A stretch of 64,000 nt of DNA from Isoetes taiwanensis (lineage: Eukaryota > Streptophyta > Lycopodiopsida > Isoetales > Isoetaceae), in contig JAJEKV010000001.1 in the NCBI GenBank assembly GCA_021234155.1, forward strand, positions 186,001-250,000. The letters run 5' to 3'. The position numbers and the translations under genes were made by a program. The notes below the pieces were generated by a model, which saw nothing but the letters and a program-made list of their open reading frames with translations, had not been told where the DNA came from and did not search any database. Below, in pieces: positions 45,601-57,567 of the stretch; positions within the stretch are counted from its first letter, which is position 1, and every line of letters starts with the position of its first letter.

Positions 45601-48600
45601 ATCATTATTAACATCAAGTATATTATCACGTATTATTACAAATTAGACCGTAATTATATCAAATATGATTCCACGTTTTCCACCACCTATAAGATCATCT
45701 ATAAGCCCGTGCGATTTAATTCAATAGTTCAATTACCTAATACATCAGATGCTCCTATCAATGGTTTAGTTGTACAAAATATATACAAAAATAATACAAA
45801 TTATGTACAAAGTTGGTACAAAGGCAACCCCCCAAAGGCAATATTATGAGCATTTGGTATACAAATATCGCATAAGGAAAAGGGCCATCAATAAATTCAA
45901 AGAATGCAATATACATTTTTCTAAGATAAAAAAAGGCAAAGAATGCAACATACATAAAAAGCATTTCCTAATTGCTTCATTGTTACTGCCCAGAATGTAA
46001 TGGCCATTAAATGTCTTCCTGTTGCATTAATGTTCATGTAATCAAAATACCAATTACAAATTTTTGCCATGCCAACGTGTGATGCAATTTTGAAGTTGAA
46101 ATATGTCTCTCCAAATATCCTGCCTAAATATCCTCGGCTTTGTCAAATACCCCCGCAAAAATCGAGGCAAATATAGTGATATTAGGGGGTATGCATAGCC
46201 ACCAACGTTTATCCCGATCTGCCATGTAGAAAATCCAAATGTAATCCTCGTTGCCCAATAAAACCATGAGTGCTGTTGAAGAGGTTTGAAAATGAGAACA
46301 ACAACAACTGGTCTCGTTAGAACTAGTTATTGATTTGCTTCAGCTCAAGTCCAGTCTCCTGCACTAGATGTACCTTTTCATCCTCATACAGGAGGAAACT
46401 AGCATAAGTTATATTTAGTGCTCGTCCATGTTAAAGTAAATGTTCAAAAGTTTGAGCACTGCCTTTTGATGCTTACTGTTGAATATGGCCATTTAGCATG
46501 AGCATGCCACCAGGCTGTCAAAACAGAGATTGTGTCTCCAAGTAGCTTGTTAGTGCGCCTTTACTGGAGGATCTCTTCTCTCACATCTACTATCCTTGTT
46601 CTGTATTCCTTCATTATTCCATGCAAAATTATATTACTATTAGTATTTTATGGTCACTTAAATTGAAACAAGCTTCTGAACTTCAAACCAGAATTACCTG
46701 CTTCAATTCGAGCTTGGCCTCTTCTCTAAGGTGTTGTTTCAGTTTCAGTCATTATTCTGCCAATAATCATTTTCTGTTTGATCTTCCTCATCATCTGACA
46801 TGGTTGAACTAGTGTTGCGTTCTCCTGGTGTTATCCCTGTACGCAGGCAGCTTAATTGTAAAGCTTGTTGGCTACCAATTGATGTTACCATAAGCAGTAT
46901 CCATGATTTATGATTAACTAGGATTTCTGTTTATTATTTTACAAATCCATTTTACCCAAAGTTCACATGAAGAAAAGAACGAGTCTAATCTTCAAAGCAA
47001 AAAAGTATGTCTATCATGTAAAATAATTACAGAAATAATCTTACCAGTCAAGCTTAGAAGATGATCTCACAAATAACTGCTTCCTTAGAGCCATACGGCG
47101 TGAGCAATCGGAAGCATACCGCAACGGAAAGAAAGGAAGGATTTCGGAATCTATATATGGATCACCGCTGACAAATAGCAAAGCAAATGGATTCGCACTG
47201 GGGGCGGGTACCAAAGGGAGTGCATCAACGGATGCAATCTAGACGCCCCCGCCTTTCCCCACCTTTGATAATCTCGATGTGCACGACCATAGCAAGAAGG
47301 AAAGAACCCTAAAGAGCAAGCTGCCATATTTTGCTTCTCAAGCAACAAGCCTGTAAGAAGCCAGACCATGTAATAGCAGTTTGGGGCAAGGGGCTGATTT
47401 ATGTTAGCCATAAAACTTGTGTAATCGAACATCAGGACTAGCATTAACCTTTCTTGGGATCGTGTAGGTAGAGTATATGCGATGAAAACCTTATATCTGG
47501 CTCTTTTTCCATTTCAGAACGGAAACCTATTCGTGTGCAAGAACTGGCTGCTTTAAATCTGCAACAAAATAATCGAAACCACTGGTCACAGTCTTACTCA
47601 TGGCCATATCTCTGAACACACAGAGAACTCTTACCCCCGTTGCATAAGCTCAAATCTTCATTTTAAAGATATGAAAATCGTTGACTGTTACCTTGAGCAG
47701 GATTCAAAGGCAAGGACATCATTCTGCAATGCCTCCTCCAGCAAAAATCATAGTTCATCTCCAGCTTCTGTCTTATATTCGAAAATGTTAAATCCAGGTT
47801 CATATCTGCATGTTTCGGCCCTACCCATATATCCGGTCATGCAAGGGAACATCCTGTTCATATGAATAACCCTTTTCGCAGCACAAAATCTGTCATACCC
47901 AGGTGCAAATCATACCCCTGGGGTAACTATAGATTGGCATTCAGTCTTTTCTTTGGCCAGGCATAATGCTCAAGAATTTCCGCTGCTAGTAGTAGCAAAT
48001 TTGGAATGTTTTTCATTTCCGGTTCTTCCATATCGGATGCGACCAAAGAGGCCGCTCGGGCGCCAATGCCAAAAGGTTTATGCCAAAATATCACAGCAAA
48101 ATTTGCCCAACATTTTTGCATAACCCGATATTTGCATTGCAAGCCGTCAACAATGATATTTCCTATTATTTTGCCACAAAATTATTGGTCTAGGCATTAT
48201 AGACATGCAAGAAATTCCCAGCGCCCTATGCACAATTGGGAGTTAAATCCAAATACAACCATTGGTGCAAAAACCATGTAGAGAGGAAATATCTTCAAAT
48301 ATCTTTAGGTCTTTACATTATCTAGGAATATGTTCAATGCATATGGTTGGGAATTGAACTCAAAGATATGTACCCTTGGATCCTCGTCTAAAACTATGCC
48401 CCATATACGCAGTCTTGTGTTACACCTATTTATAAGAGCTTCCATCCCTTAATACAACTTGGGATTAACCTAGGTATAGAATCAGTATTTGCCAACATGG
48501 AACTAATGCTTAAGAGGGCATAGGCAAACCAAAATATATATAGCCTATCCTAAATGTTTAATCGTTCCATCAATGGTTTAAATACCATATTGAAAAATGG

Positions 48601-49583
48601 TGAGCAGCCAATAAGCGGGTGCTCGCCAGCAATGGCCGAAAGCCATTGAGTTCAGGCAGCATGTTTGCCCGTTTGGATTCTAGAGAGTTGCCAGAGGGCT
48701 AAAGCATAAGAGAATGACCTGTTTGAGAGGAGAAGAAAACAAATCTAAAAGACAAATTACATAAAATTTTGGCGGCCTGAGCGCTCCAGGAAGAGGGAAG
48801 GATAATCCAATAAAGTCACCAATGAAGCCGTGAAAGCTACAAATTGGTTGAGAAGCTTGGACATACTAAAATCAGTGCTAATTGTGGTAAACATAGTCTG
48901 GGTAGAAAAAGTACCTGGTTTTTGTTTGTTTTGTCCTTTCTACTCTTTGCTGGCAAGGACTTGCTCATCGAAGATCAATGCTTTCGCCTCCTGTTCCATT
49001 CTTGGCTTTCCTAATTCGATTTGTGTGTACACAGTTTCATTTCCAAACATTAATTTGCAAAAGCTCGATCCAAACCTGGAAAAGCATAACCTAAATCTTT
49101 TATTTTCTCCTCCTCCTAGCTAGAATCCGCAGGATAAAAACCCCTTTCTTTTCTTGAGCTTTTCCTTTTTTGACCCTTATGTTTTAGCTATGCTCCTGTA
49201 GCATTTGTAGATTTTGATCATTGCCAAATGTGAGGTTGTAGTTGATTCCATGACTTTTATCCCTGAGTCACCATTAGAACATGATTAAAAAAAAAAAAAA
49301 AAAACCTTCCAGGTACAAATTGCTCTAATTTGAAACTTGCATCTGCAAATTACGCAAGCTTTAGATGAAACGCAGCAAAAAACTATCTGGTTTGGCGTGC
49401 TTGTTCTTAGAGCTTCACAATGCACAAATTGGAAAAAACCATCAGATTTGGAGCCATAAATTGAAAAGAACCATTGGATTAAAATTAGAGGATTCAAAGG
49501 GTACTTCAATCAGCAGTATGGGGGCATCGGGTTAGTTTAACGGGTAGGCGAGGGCAGCTAGAGAAGGGAAGAAGCAGTGCATA
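45601..49583. other. CACTA interior, no recognised gene
   Basis: About 4 kb with only short unrecognised ORFs. A poly-A run of 18 lies at 49287-49304. It may hold captured host sequence or introns; I see nothing specific. Confidence 0.5.
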
Positions 49584-49994
49584 ATGAGACAACATCCATC
49601 AAGCTTTTATGAGGTTAATTCTACTAAATTTTTAAGACAAATGGATGAGCCATTTCTTTATCCTAGACAACAGATTTTCTTCCATAAAAAGCAGAGTCAT
49701 ACTACTTGGTGCATCGTGGTTCATGCAACACCTGGATCTCGTCCCATGATCGATCCTTCTACTTTGCATGTGGACTTGGCATCTTCTGAGACTGATCCAA
49801 AACTTTTACTTAAGAGAATTGATGTTACGCAAGATGACATCATTCAGATGATAGATGATTTGAGTGAAGATTGCAGCAATTTGGTTGAAACTCTAGTTTG
49901 TCTACTAACAAAGTCAAAAAATAATAATATCTTATATTATGGTGTTGATGAAAATGAAGAGATTGGTAACGAGACCGCACCTTTACATATCTAA
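49584..49994 (+). pseudogene. DUF4216-like remnant of the CACTA transposase gene
   Basis: A 136-residue ORF containing FYEVNSTKFLRQMDEPFLYP and QQIFFHKKQSHTTWCIVVHA. This resembles the C-terminal DUF4216 region found downstream of the TNP2 catalytic domain in plant CACTA transposases (the DEPF and W-V-V blocks). An acidic tail follows. The catalytic part is absent, so this is a remnant. The match is from remembered family features. Confidence 0.55.
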
Positions 49995-50199
49995 CTTGGT
50001 GATGATGAACTAGAGGATATTGCACATGATATAAGATATGAAGTGGCACTTTGGAAGTTTGCCCTAATAGACTCTTTTTTATTCTTGTTCTATTAATATC
50101 ATTTTGTGTATTTTTTTTATGGGAGTTTGTAGAATTTTTTTCTTTCTTGTTCTAATAATATCATGTTGTGTACTTTGTCTATGGGGTTTGAAGAAGGTA

Positions 50200-50640
50200 A
50201 TGCCATTAAAAATGATATTACAATTGCCATAAACATTAACACTTGTATTATCATTATCAAAATTACAATAAGTATTGATAGTACGAGTGATGTAAGTCGT
50301 GATATTATCCATGATACTATTATCAACACGTATAGCGTCATATGCTAGCACTGATATAACATCGTCAATATGTGATACTATAGATGAAGCTATGGGTGAT
50401 AATGTGACTGGCATAAGCTATGACACTTACATTGTCATTAACACTATTGGAGTACTAAATGATGGTAAAGTTGATGCAATATGTGATATTATTCATGACG
50501 CTATTAGTAACACATATATTGTCATTAATTAGTACTGATATAACTGTTGACCAAATTTATGACGATGTGAATGATGCTATAAGTAATAAAATCTCGTCAT
50601 TGGTAGCGTCACTATACCTTGAATATCATTATTTATATCA
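50200..50640. repeat. CACTA right subterminal repeats
   Basis: Repeated short words such as GATGCTAT, GATATTATTCATGA, ATTGTCATTAA and CACTGATATAAC, matching in style the left-end repeats. Confidence 0.65.
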
Positions 50641-50703
50641 CTTAATACTTTTTGAAATTCCAGTGATATTAAAGTGATGAAAAATGGCTATCCTCTTGTA
50701 GTG

Positions 50704-50706
50704 ATT
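50704..50706. repeat. CACTA target site duplication, right
   Basis: ATT, matching 45102-45104. Confidence 0.85.
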
Positions 50707-51200
50707 GCTTTCTAAGCTTATCAGTAATGAGATTGACAGCACTTCCACCATCAATCTGGACATGATTGACTTGTTGATTGTCCACCGTGGCATGCACCAT
50801 GGGTGTAGAGGTAGCCACAGCCCAACCAGAACCGTGGGAAGTGGCAACTGGTCCTTGAGAGCAGGACACAATTTCAAAATTGTTGCTAAACTCAATGGAA
50901 TCTTGATTTTTGCAAGCTCTTCCTGGAGTTCCAAGGGAACATGAGAAAATGGATCACCGGGATCCAAGGGAGCGGTGAGACGGTGGTAATGAAGCAAAGA
51001 ACTTTTGAGAAGCTCCACCCTCGCCAGAATGTTAGGATATTGGCCGAGAGCGTGGAGTGTGAGATGATCTGAGGTGCATCTTGACGCCGAGCTCGCGGGT
51101 GGTGGCGGTACATTAGCCGTTGTTCGGCCCTTCAAAGAGCCACCGCATGAGGTTGAGGATACTTTGTCCGACTTTGGCATGACATGAGGCATGAGTTTAT
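50707..51200 (-). pseudogene. Protease region of element 3 (N-terminal side)
   Basis: The frame at 50869-50700 reads VNHVQIDGGSAVNLITDKLR, keeping the D-G-G-S active-site segment of element 1. It continues leftward beyond the CACTA element. The upstream part 51192-50900 reads open over gag-protease linker sequence. Confidence 0.75.
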
Positions 51201-51229
51201 CCAGATCTGGGGCAAAATGAACTGCTTTG

Positions 51230-53150
51230 GCCTCAAAGATGAGGGATCGCGGTCAACCGCAGTGCTGTGGTGCGATCATGAGGAAGGATGGTCAAGGGCG
51301 GACGCCCGTCCGGGCGCGGAAAACCAAACCAACCCAATTTGACGTTGAACTGGAGGATTGAGAGCCCGGTAAATTTCTTCCCGAGCTTGTTGATCCATTC
51401 GAGGAGTGGACAAAGGAGCTGGTTGATACCTTTGATTGTTGTGGCACACGGGTGGTTTTCTAAGAACAGACGAGGGCCTTGTTTGCCATTAGCAATCCAA
51501 AGTTGATAGGCCGTGAGGCGATCGACGCGGGTTTGATTCGTGGCACGGAAGTTGGACTTGAACTTGAGGAAGTTGAGGGCACGCCGCGGGTGGTATGACC
51601 CTATTCCAAACAATGATAGCACCGAGCTTTAGCAGGATCAAAAGGAGGACGGTTGCTTTAATGTCCCCGTACCGAGATTGTTGATACTCATGGAGGAGGT
51701 TGTGCTTGAAATTGCCGAGGTTGATATGACGACGCCCAAGGTCGGAGGCGTGGTCCGGACTTGATAACCATCTTTTGCCTAAGGGTGTAGGATGAGCACG
51801 AAGTGCATTCTTCCGTGGGCATGATTGCACATGTTGCGCCGCTTAAATGAGGAGGGCCATTGGTGGAGTTGCACCTCATTGGCCAAATGGCCTTGATATT
51901 TGCAGATGTGGCACCAAATTTGATCGCGCTGATTGAGTGTTGAGGCTGAACCGGGCAAATTGAGGTACCATGACAGAGGAATGAAGGGTAGCTCCGGAGG
52001 GTCACGGGGAGGAAACATTAACCTAATGATTGACAAGTTCATGGCCTGCTCCAAAGTCTTGGGGCGCAGGGTATTCACCATGAGACGAATAGCCTGAGGA
52101 AGTCCCCGGAGAAACTAGACGAGGATCCGGGCTTTGGCGGTACCTTTGAAGTTTGCCGAGGAGGATGTGAAGACGACCGCAAAATCCCGGCCGACTCCGG
52201 CTGGGGCTCTGAAGATCATTGAGTTGCTTGAGAAGAAGTTGATCATCATCTGTGGTGCCATAATGAGAAAGGAAAGCTTCATTTCGTCGGCTTTTTGTTT
52301 CCAATGGCTTTTGTTTGCCATGAGCCATTGATGAGGGATCCACGCAAAATGGGTGGAAAAGATATGGAACTTCAATTGAGGTTGAGCGTGACCATTTAGG
52401 ACAACCGAGCCTCAAATTCTTCCATATGAGCTTGAGCACTTTGGTCTAATGGTTTTCCTTTAGTGCCGCCAAAAGGTTGGATAGGTCAACTTGAGAGTCC
52501 TAAAAAGCAGATTGGGAATGGCCTTGTGCATAGAGAGGCGTGTATAAGGAGGAACATAATGGGGCGTAACTTCCATGGATTCCGGGGGGGTGGCAAAGGA
52601 GCGTAAAGACCCCAAGATGTGCAAATGGAGGTTCCTGTGGTGGAGGACCTTGGGGTCCATGGTCATGAGGTTTGAGATCAGTAAGAGTGTAAACTGGAAG
52701 TGTTTGTTGAAAAGAAGGGGAGGTCTGAACCTGGGGAGGGCCGAAAGAGACATGGGGATAACCCATTCCTCCGTGGGGAGATGATGGTTGTGAAGGCAGA
52801 GGAGTATGGCCGAGGAGATATGAATGTAGGCACTCTCCGGAGTGTGAAAATAAGCCGAGGTTGCTTGAAACAGTGTATGATGAGGTGGACCGAGGTTGGG
52901 AAACAATGTTTATACGCCGGAGGAGAGCCGGGGACGAGAGTGAACACGAGGAGTAGGTGGCTCGATTGAGCTCGTGGAGCGAATATGGCCTCCCCTCAAT
53001 ATCATAACTGTGGTCATACATATCTCGAGCAACTTCATGACGCTGATGGCGCCCAAGCTTAGACGCCGCCCGGATAAGAAGCTCATCCGGAGGAAAGCAC
53101 GAAAGGCATATGATTGAAGAAAGATGGAAAAGGAAATCAGACCCAAAGTA
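51230..53150 (-). pseudogene. gag region of element 3
   Basis: The N-terminal part is at 53198-52500 (DELLIRAASKLGRHQRHEVA, Pro/Ser/His-rich). Capsid-like blocks lie at 52375-52080 (HQWLMANKSHWKQK, DDDQ). Nucleocapsid knuckles lie near 51915-51780 (IWCHICKYQGHLANE, CNMCNHA) and a third at about 51620-51580 (CYHCLE-GHTTRG). The frames are broken as in the other copies. Confidence 0.8.
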
Positions 53151-53161
53151 GCCAAGGCAGG

Positions 53162-53759
53162 TGTTTGGGGTTTGGGTTCTGGAACTCCTGCAAGACAAAC
53201 CCTCAGTGGAGGACCCGTGATCAAACAGAGAATCCCAGAGTCTGTGTCACGCGGGATTTGCAAAAGAAACAAAGGAAAAGGAGAAGAGAGAGAACAAAAG
53301 AAAACAATAAGATCAAAATGATGAGAACAAAACTCTTTGATATCAATGATGACATGAGCTCTAGCAATCGAGAGGAAACAGAAGTGAGATAAGACCAAAA
53401 ACTCATCTCTAGCTCGTGAAGGCTAGCTCTACTCATATATATAGTACATGGCCTTTGGCCCAATATAGACACTCTGGTGTGATCACCAAATTGTCGACTC
53501 ACGAAGGAGGCCCCTGATTCCAGGAATCTTGGGGTGCCTCTTGAGGTGCTGAAACCACGCCCGGCCGCGGTGACGGCCCATCACTTGTCCGCTCTTGACC
53601 TCTTTCGTGCCCGTGGCCTTCGTGGGTGGGCTGCGGCTTGGCCTTCGCTGGGCCTTCGCCGGGCCTTTGACGACCCGACCAGGCTTTGACCGGGTCCTTG
53701 GCCTTGACACGGTCCGGTCGTGTTATGAATAGTCCTGCACGGGAGACGACAGACTAACA
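53162..53759 (-). repeat. 5' LTR of element 3
   Basis: 598 bases, starting TGTTAGTC at 53759 in element orientation. The likely TATA box is at 53436-53444. Compared with the 3' LTR, many differences fall at CTG/CAG sites (see findings). Confidence 0.93.
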
Positions 53760-54399
53760 ATGAGAGATAATGGCTAGCTCGGATGAAGATGACAGAGTCA
53801 TGCGTACACCGGCCCTGGATGCACGGCACAACAAGTTGCTCGAGTCTCGGTTCATCGAGAGATTCGTAAAGGAATGCTCATAGCTGTCCCACCGATAATG
53901 ATGAATCCTGAAGCCATTCGGCTAGCTAAAGTACCGGAGGTAACAAGAGAGAATGGAATTTCCACTCAATTAAAAAAGTGCAATCGATGAGAACAAATGC
54001 CGCCAATGCTTTTAGTGGGAGTTATACTTTGGAGATGGTAAAACAGAGTGGAAAAGAGAGCAAAGTCCAAAGCAAACACCGCTGTCATAGATCTAGCTCA
54101 AGTAAAGGTTCTTGCATATATGACTTTGTTCGATCGGCCGCTAATAAGTTACGTATGGTCACTCAAACTTTAATAAGGTCGGCATGTGGATTAGACAAAC
54201 AACCTAGAAAGGTGGCCAAAAGATGATGATGAAGACTCACTTGTAGACAGAGAGGAAGAAGATCGTTCGAGTACATCCAGTTTTGAGAGTGAAGCTGAGG
54301 ATGAAGGCTCAAGTGATCAGGGATTAAATGAGCTGAGGATGAGATGCATCATGATATTGCTGCAAAATGTAAGTTTGTCCGATGACTCGAACATGTAAA
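53760..54399 (+). pseudogene. DUF7869-type gene, part 3 of 3 (C-terminal tail)
   Basis: After element 3 the plus strand has MASSDEDDRVMRTPALDARH, then a basic stretch (53978-54226: KQSGKESKVQSKHRCHRSSS) and an acidic tail (EEEDRSSTSSFESEAEDEGS) ending with a stop at 54397-54399. Basic-then-acidic tails would suit a nuclear protein. Assignment to the DUF7869-type gene rests on position and strand; there is no matching target duplication to prove continuity. Confidence 0.4.
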
Positions 54400-57299
54400 A
54401 AATAGAAAGTGCAGGTGATGAGTGTTTGTCAAAATGTCCTATATTTTTGACAATTTTGTTCATAATTTTGTACAATTTTCACAACCTTGAATATATCATT
54501 TCTTTGTCAATCTACTACCCTTGCTATTTTTTTTATTGCCCCTTTTTTGCTACACTTTATATAACTATTTTTTGTTCTAAATTAGGAGGATGAAAATTAC
54601 TATTTAAAATTTTTGCATGGAAGTCATGTTCAATCAACCCCTCAAAAAGGGTACCTAAATTACCTAAATTGTCACACCTGTCACAAAAAACCTTAAAAAT
54701 GGACTTTTTAAAGGGAATTTTAGGGAATCTTTCAAAGATTCCTTTTGAAGTGCGTTTGGAGCAAATAAGTGCGTTTCATTTTAAACTTTGTTTATGGCGA
54801 TGGTTTTGTGGTTCCTTTGTTCTACCCTTGCGGTTCCTCTATTCTTGAGGAGCTGCATTCCCTACAAAAGCAAAGATCTGCACCAACAACTCCCAGGAGG
54901 ACAAGTACCCCGTGCTCTCCTTTCGGTAATTCTTCCCTGCATTCTCCTTTTGGTCAAGACCGAGAACGCCAACTCATGGACTTCATCAGCTATTGGAAGC
55001 TAGTTTTTTTTTACAGAGTTCCCTGTTTATAGTTTTAGAGAACCAGAACCAGCTTTTGCTCATAGATTCAACTAGTGCATTTTTATTCTCACATATTGAA
55101 AACTTATTTTGGTTTGTTTTTTCGGATTATCTGTTCAAACACAGTAGAAAATATGCCTGGACCTATAAGTAGAGAAAGCCTTAATATTGGGAAACATCTT
55201 AGCAAGCTTGGGTCCATTAAGCAGGCGCATTTGAAAAAAAGTGGGCCACTTTTGACCACTACTGACTGAGGAATAGCAACACAAGTAGGAAGAGATACAC
55301 AATTTCAAGGACCATTAACAATAGAATGGGCAAGATGCATACCCAATCCATTAGCAATAGCAATCATAAAATCAGACACTTGCAGTTCTAGTGGAAAATT
55401 CAAGCCAACAAGGCATGCGCAATGCACCAGACTTACTTGGCAAGAATCCACGACAATAAACCTGATATATGCCTTACAGGTCCAGGCATATTGTCTCTAC
55501 CTCCCCAACTGCTCCTATTCCATGTCACATAGTATCCACTTCACTTGAATGTCGTGTTGTATCATCTTCTTCCTCATCTGTCTCTACACTAGTTAATCCG
55601 CCAAGATACTGTAGCCCTCGGCCTTCTTTCTTTAGCTATTTCTCGCACTATCGCCTTCTTCTATTGCATTTCTGTCTCAGTCTATATCACTAGATCCTCT
55701 TAATGAGCATCAACACTCTTGTCTTCAGGATATTGCTCAAAAGCAAGAATTAGGTTTCCAAAATGTTGTTTGGGGGTGGTGTTACCTAAGATTTTGGATG
55801 GTTTTTGGATGTATTTGTATGGGAAATTGTTATATTGCTGACTCAGTAATTAGGTTTTGTTGTTCCAATGGTCGATTGGGGTTGATTGGGTTTGTTCTGG
55901 AAGCTGCAATTTTTAGAAGGCCAGTGGTGGCGATGGCCTCGCGTCCACGTGGAGCGGATGGAGCAGAGGCAAAGTTATTCTGGTAGGGTTCAGGGGCAAA
56001 CGACGTCTTCAAATCGATTCTTAGAGCCGCGAATCCGCAGCAAAGTAAATATGGAGTTAAACCGGGCAGATTCAAAAAGGCATGGGGCATGTATGCGTAA
56101 TCCGACAGGGCATGATGGAGAATCGAGCCGCCATGGCATCCGCGTTCTTGTTGTTGTGAAGGGGAGATTTTGGATTTTTCCTTCTGCCATAGCCAAAAGC
56201 ACCTTCGGTTTCCGCCATAGGCAAGAAATATGATTTCGTTTTGTATTTCTTTGTGTGGCAGTGAGAGTTCCTGGCATAATGACGTCTTCAATCCAATTTC
56301 CTTGCCCTGATTATTCCCTTTTTTTGAAGCCCTATTCTTTCTTGTGCTTGTATTTCGCTTGAACAGGTGTTGTCTGGTTTGGCACAAATGGTGTTTCATT
56401 CTGAGGTTTTTTGGAACTGCCTTTTGGGCAGGGGGTTCAAATCCCCATGCTTCCTCCTATGCTGCAGCAGCCCATGGTTCAAATCTCCATGCTAAATTTT
56501 AATGGAATAGTGAAGTTCCTCTTCTTGCTTGTTATTAAGCTGTGGTATCTCTGTTTCTGTGGTATTTCTGTGACGTTCCTATTAAGATGTTCTTTGTCTT
56601 TTCGTTCTTGTGGGCAGCATGACAGTTGATGCATGGAAGCCTATTCTTTAACAGCAATGGAAATATTGAGGATTGCGAGAGAGAGAGGAAAAAATGACGT
56701 GCGCCATTTTTCTTTTGATTTGTTTGTCCTTTTCCCGGATTTTTTCAGTTCAAACCTCTTTCTTGCCAATTCTCCCTTGAAATTCACCAATTTCTGCTTG
56801 ATCTGGCTTGAATTTGAGAGTGATCTGCTAGCTGCCCCTGTAGAGGGCCAGCTTTATCAAATTCTTCGTGCTTTGAGCTATTGATGGACACCAAAATCTT
56901 CACAATTATCAAACATGGCTCAAGATTTAATTGGTGGTTTTCTTTTCGTGCTCATCTTCGTAACTATGGAATTCTTTTGATAATTAACACCTTCTTCCCG
57001 CATTCTCTATTTCGCAAGAGTATACATTTGTCCCGAAATTTTTGAATTTGAAACAGAGATGCTTAATTCATGGCTGGAGGAATTCATAGGTGACAACAAG
57101 ACTTCAAAGAATGTGAATTTTCGTAGAGTTAATTGTGATTGGGCGATGAAAAGATCATCGAAGGTTTATTCGTAGAATTAGGAAACCGAATTAATTGGTC
57201 TTTGAATGGTTTTCTTCGCAAAGCTTTCACAAATTGGATTTGCATGGCTTATGGTTTGGCAATCCGACCTCTTTTTAGTTAATTTTGATTCTATCTAAT
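54400..57299. other. Interval without recognised gene
   Basis: A plus-strand ORF at 54769-55032 has SILEELHSLQKQRSAPTTPR and further Thr/Pro/Ser-rich sequence that looks like real or captured exon material, but I cannot name it. ORFs at 55798-56399 on both strands overlap each other and look like chance. The rest is AT-rich. The element end or gene boundary, if any, was not found. Confidence 0.35.
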
Positions 57300-57567
57300 C
57301 GGCGTGCTCTATCCCCTCGCTTTCTTCCTTTTTCCCCTTCCGGGCTCTCATCTCCGTCCGCGCCCTTTTGTTGTTTCAACTCGTGCTTTTACCAATGGCC
57401 TTAATTTCCTCCGTAAACCCCTAAAAATTTATCCTTTCTTCACTCTTTCGCTAAATTTCCTCCATGAACGATCTGCCGCTCTTCAAAGCTTGATTTCCTT
57501 TCAAGAGAAGCCGCAAGAAACGATCCCGCTTCGAAACTTTGCCAATTTGCCGACTTCTACTCCTCAA

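Larger units (their letters stand above)
45105..50703. mobile_element. CACTA (EnSpm) DNA transposon, probably non-autonomous
   Basis: It begins CACTACAAGAGAATAAGC and ends, in reverse complement, CACTACAAGAGGATAGCC, with ATT duplicated on both sides. It is inserted in the protease region of element 3, which reads on across the gap. Length is 5599 bases. Both ends have several hundred bases of short AT-rich repeats (45190-45600 and 50200-50640). The only recognised coding remnant is a DUF4216-like ORF at 49584-49994. No TNP2 transposase or TNPA-type gene was found in the other 4 kb. Confidence 0.95.
37029..53759 (-). mobile_element. Ty3/gypsy LTR retrotransposon, element 3, split by a CACTA element
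   Basis: Both LTRs are present (37029-37637 and 53162-53759), with gag, protease, RT, RNase H, integrase, an antisense ORF and a long post-pol ORF between them. Subtracting the CACTA insertion and its duplication leaves about 11.1 kb, the most complete copy in the window. The LTRs share subfamily variants (AAAAGAAACAAAGG, AACAATAAGATCAAAATG) not found in elements 1 and 2, so they belong together. It interrupts the DUF7869-type gene. The 5 bases outside the LTRs (GTAGA left, ATGAG right) do not match, so the target duplication is missing or damaged. Confidence 0.93.

Noticed and set aside
49287-49304. Poly-A run as the end of a retroposed gene inside the CACTA element
   Set aside because: No upstream coding match and no flanking duplication seen.
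55830-56399. 189-residue minus-strand ORF
   Set aside because: Overlaps plus-strand ORFs, has mixed low-complexity composition and no recognisable domain; likely chance.
56430-56490. GGTTCAAATC-type words twice, like a tRNA T-loop or B box
   Set aside because: No acceptor, D-arm or anticodon arm could be placed at the right distances.
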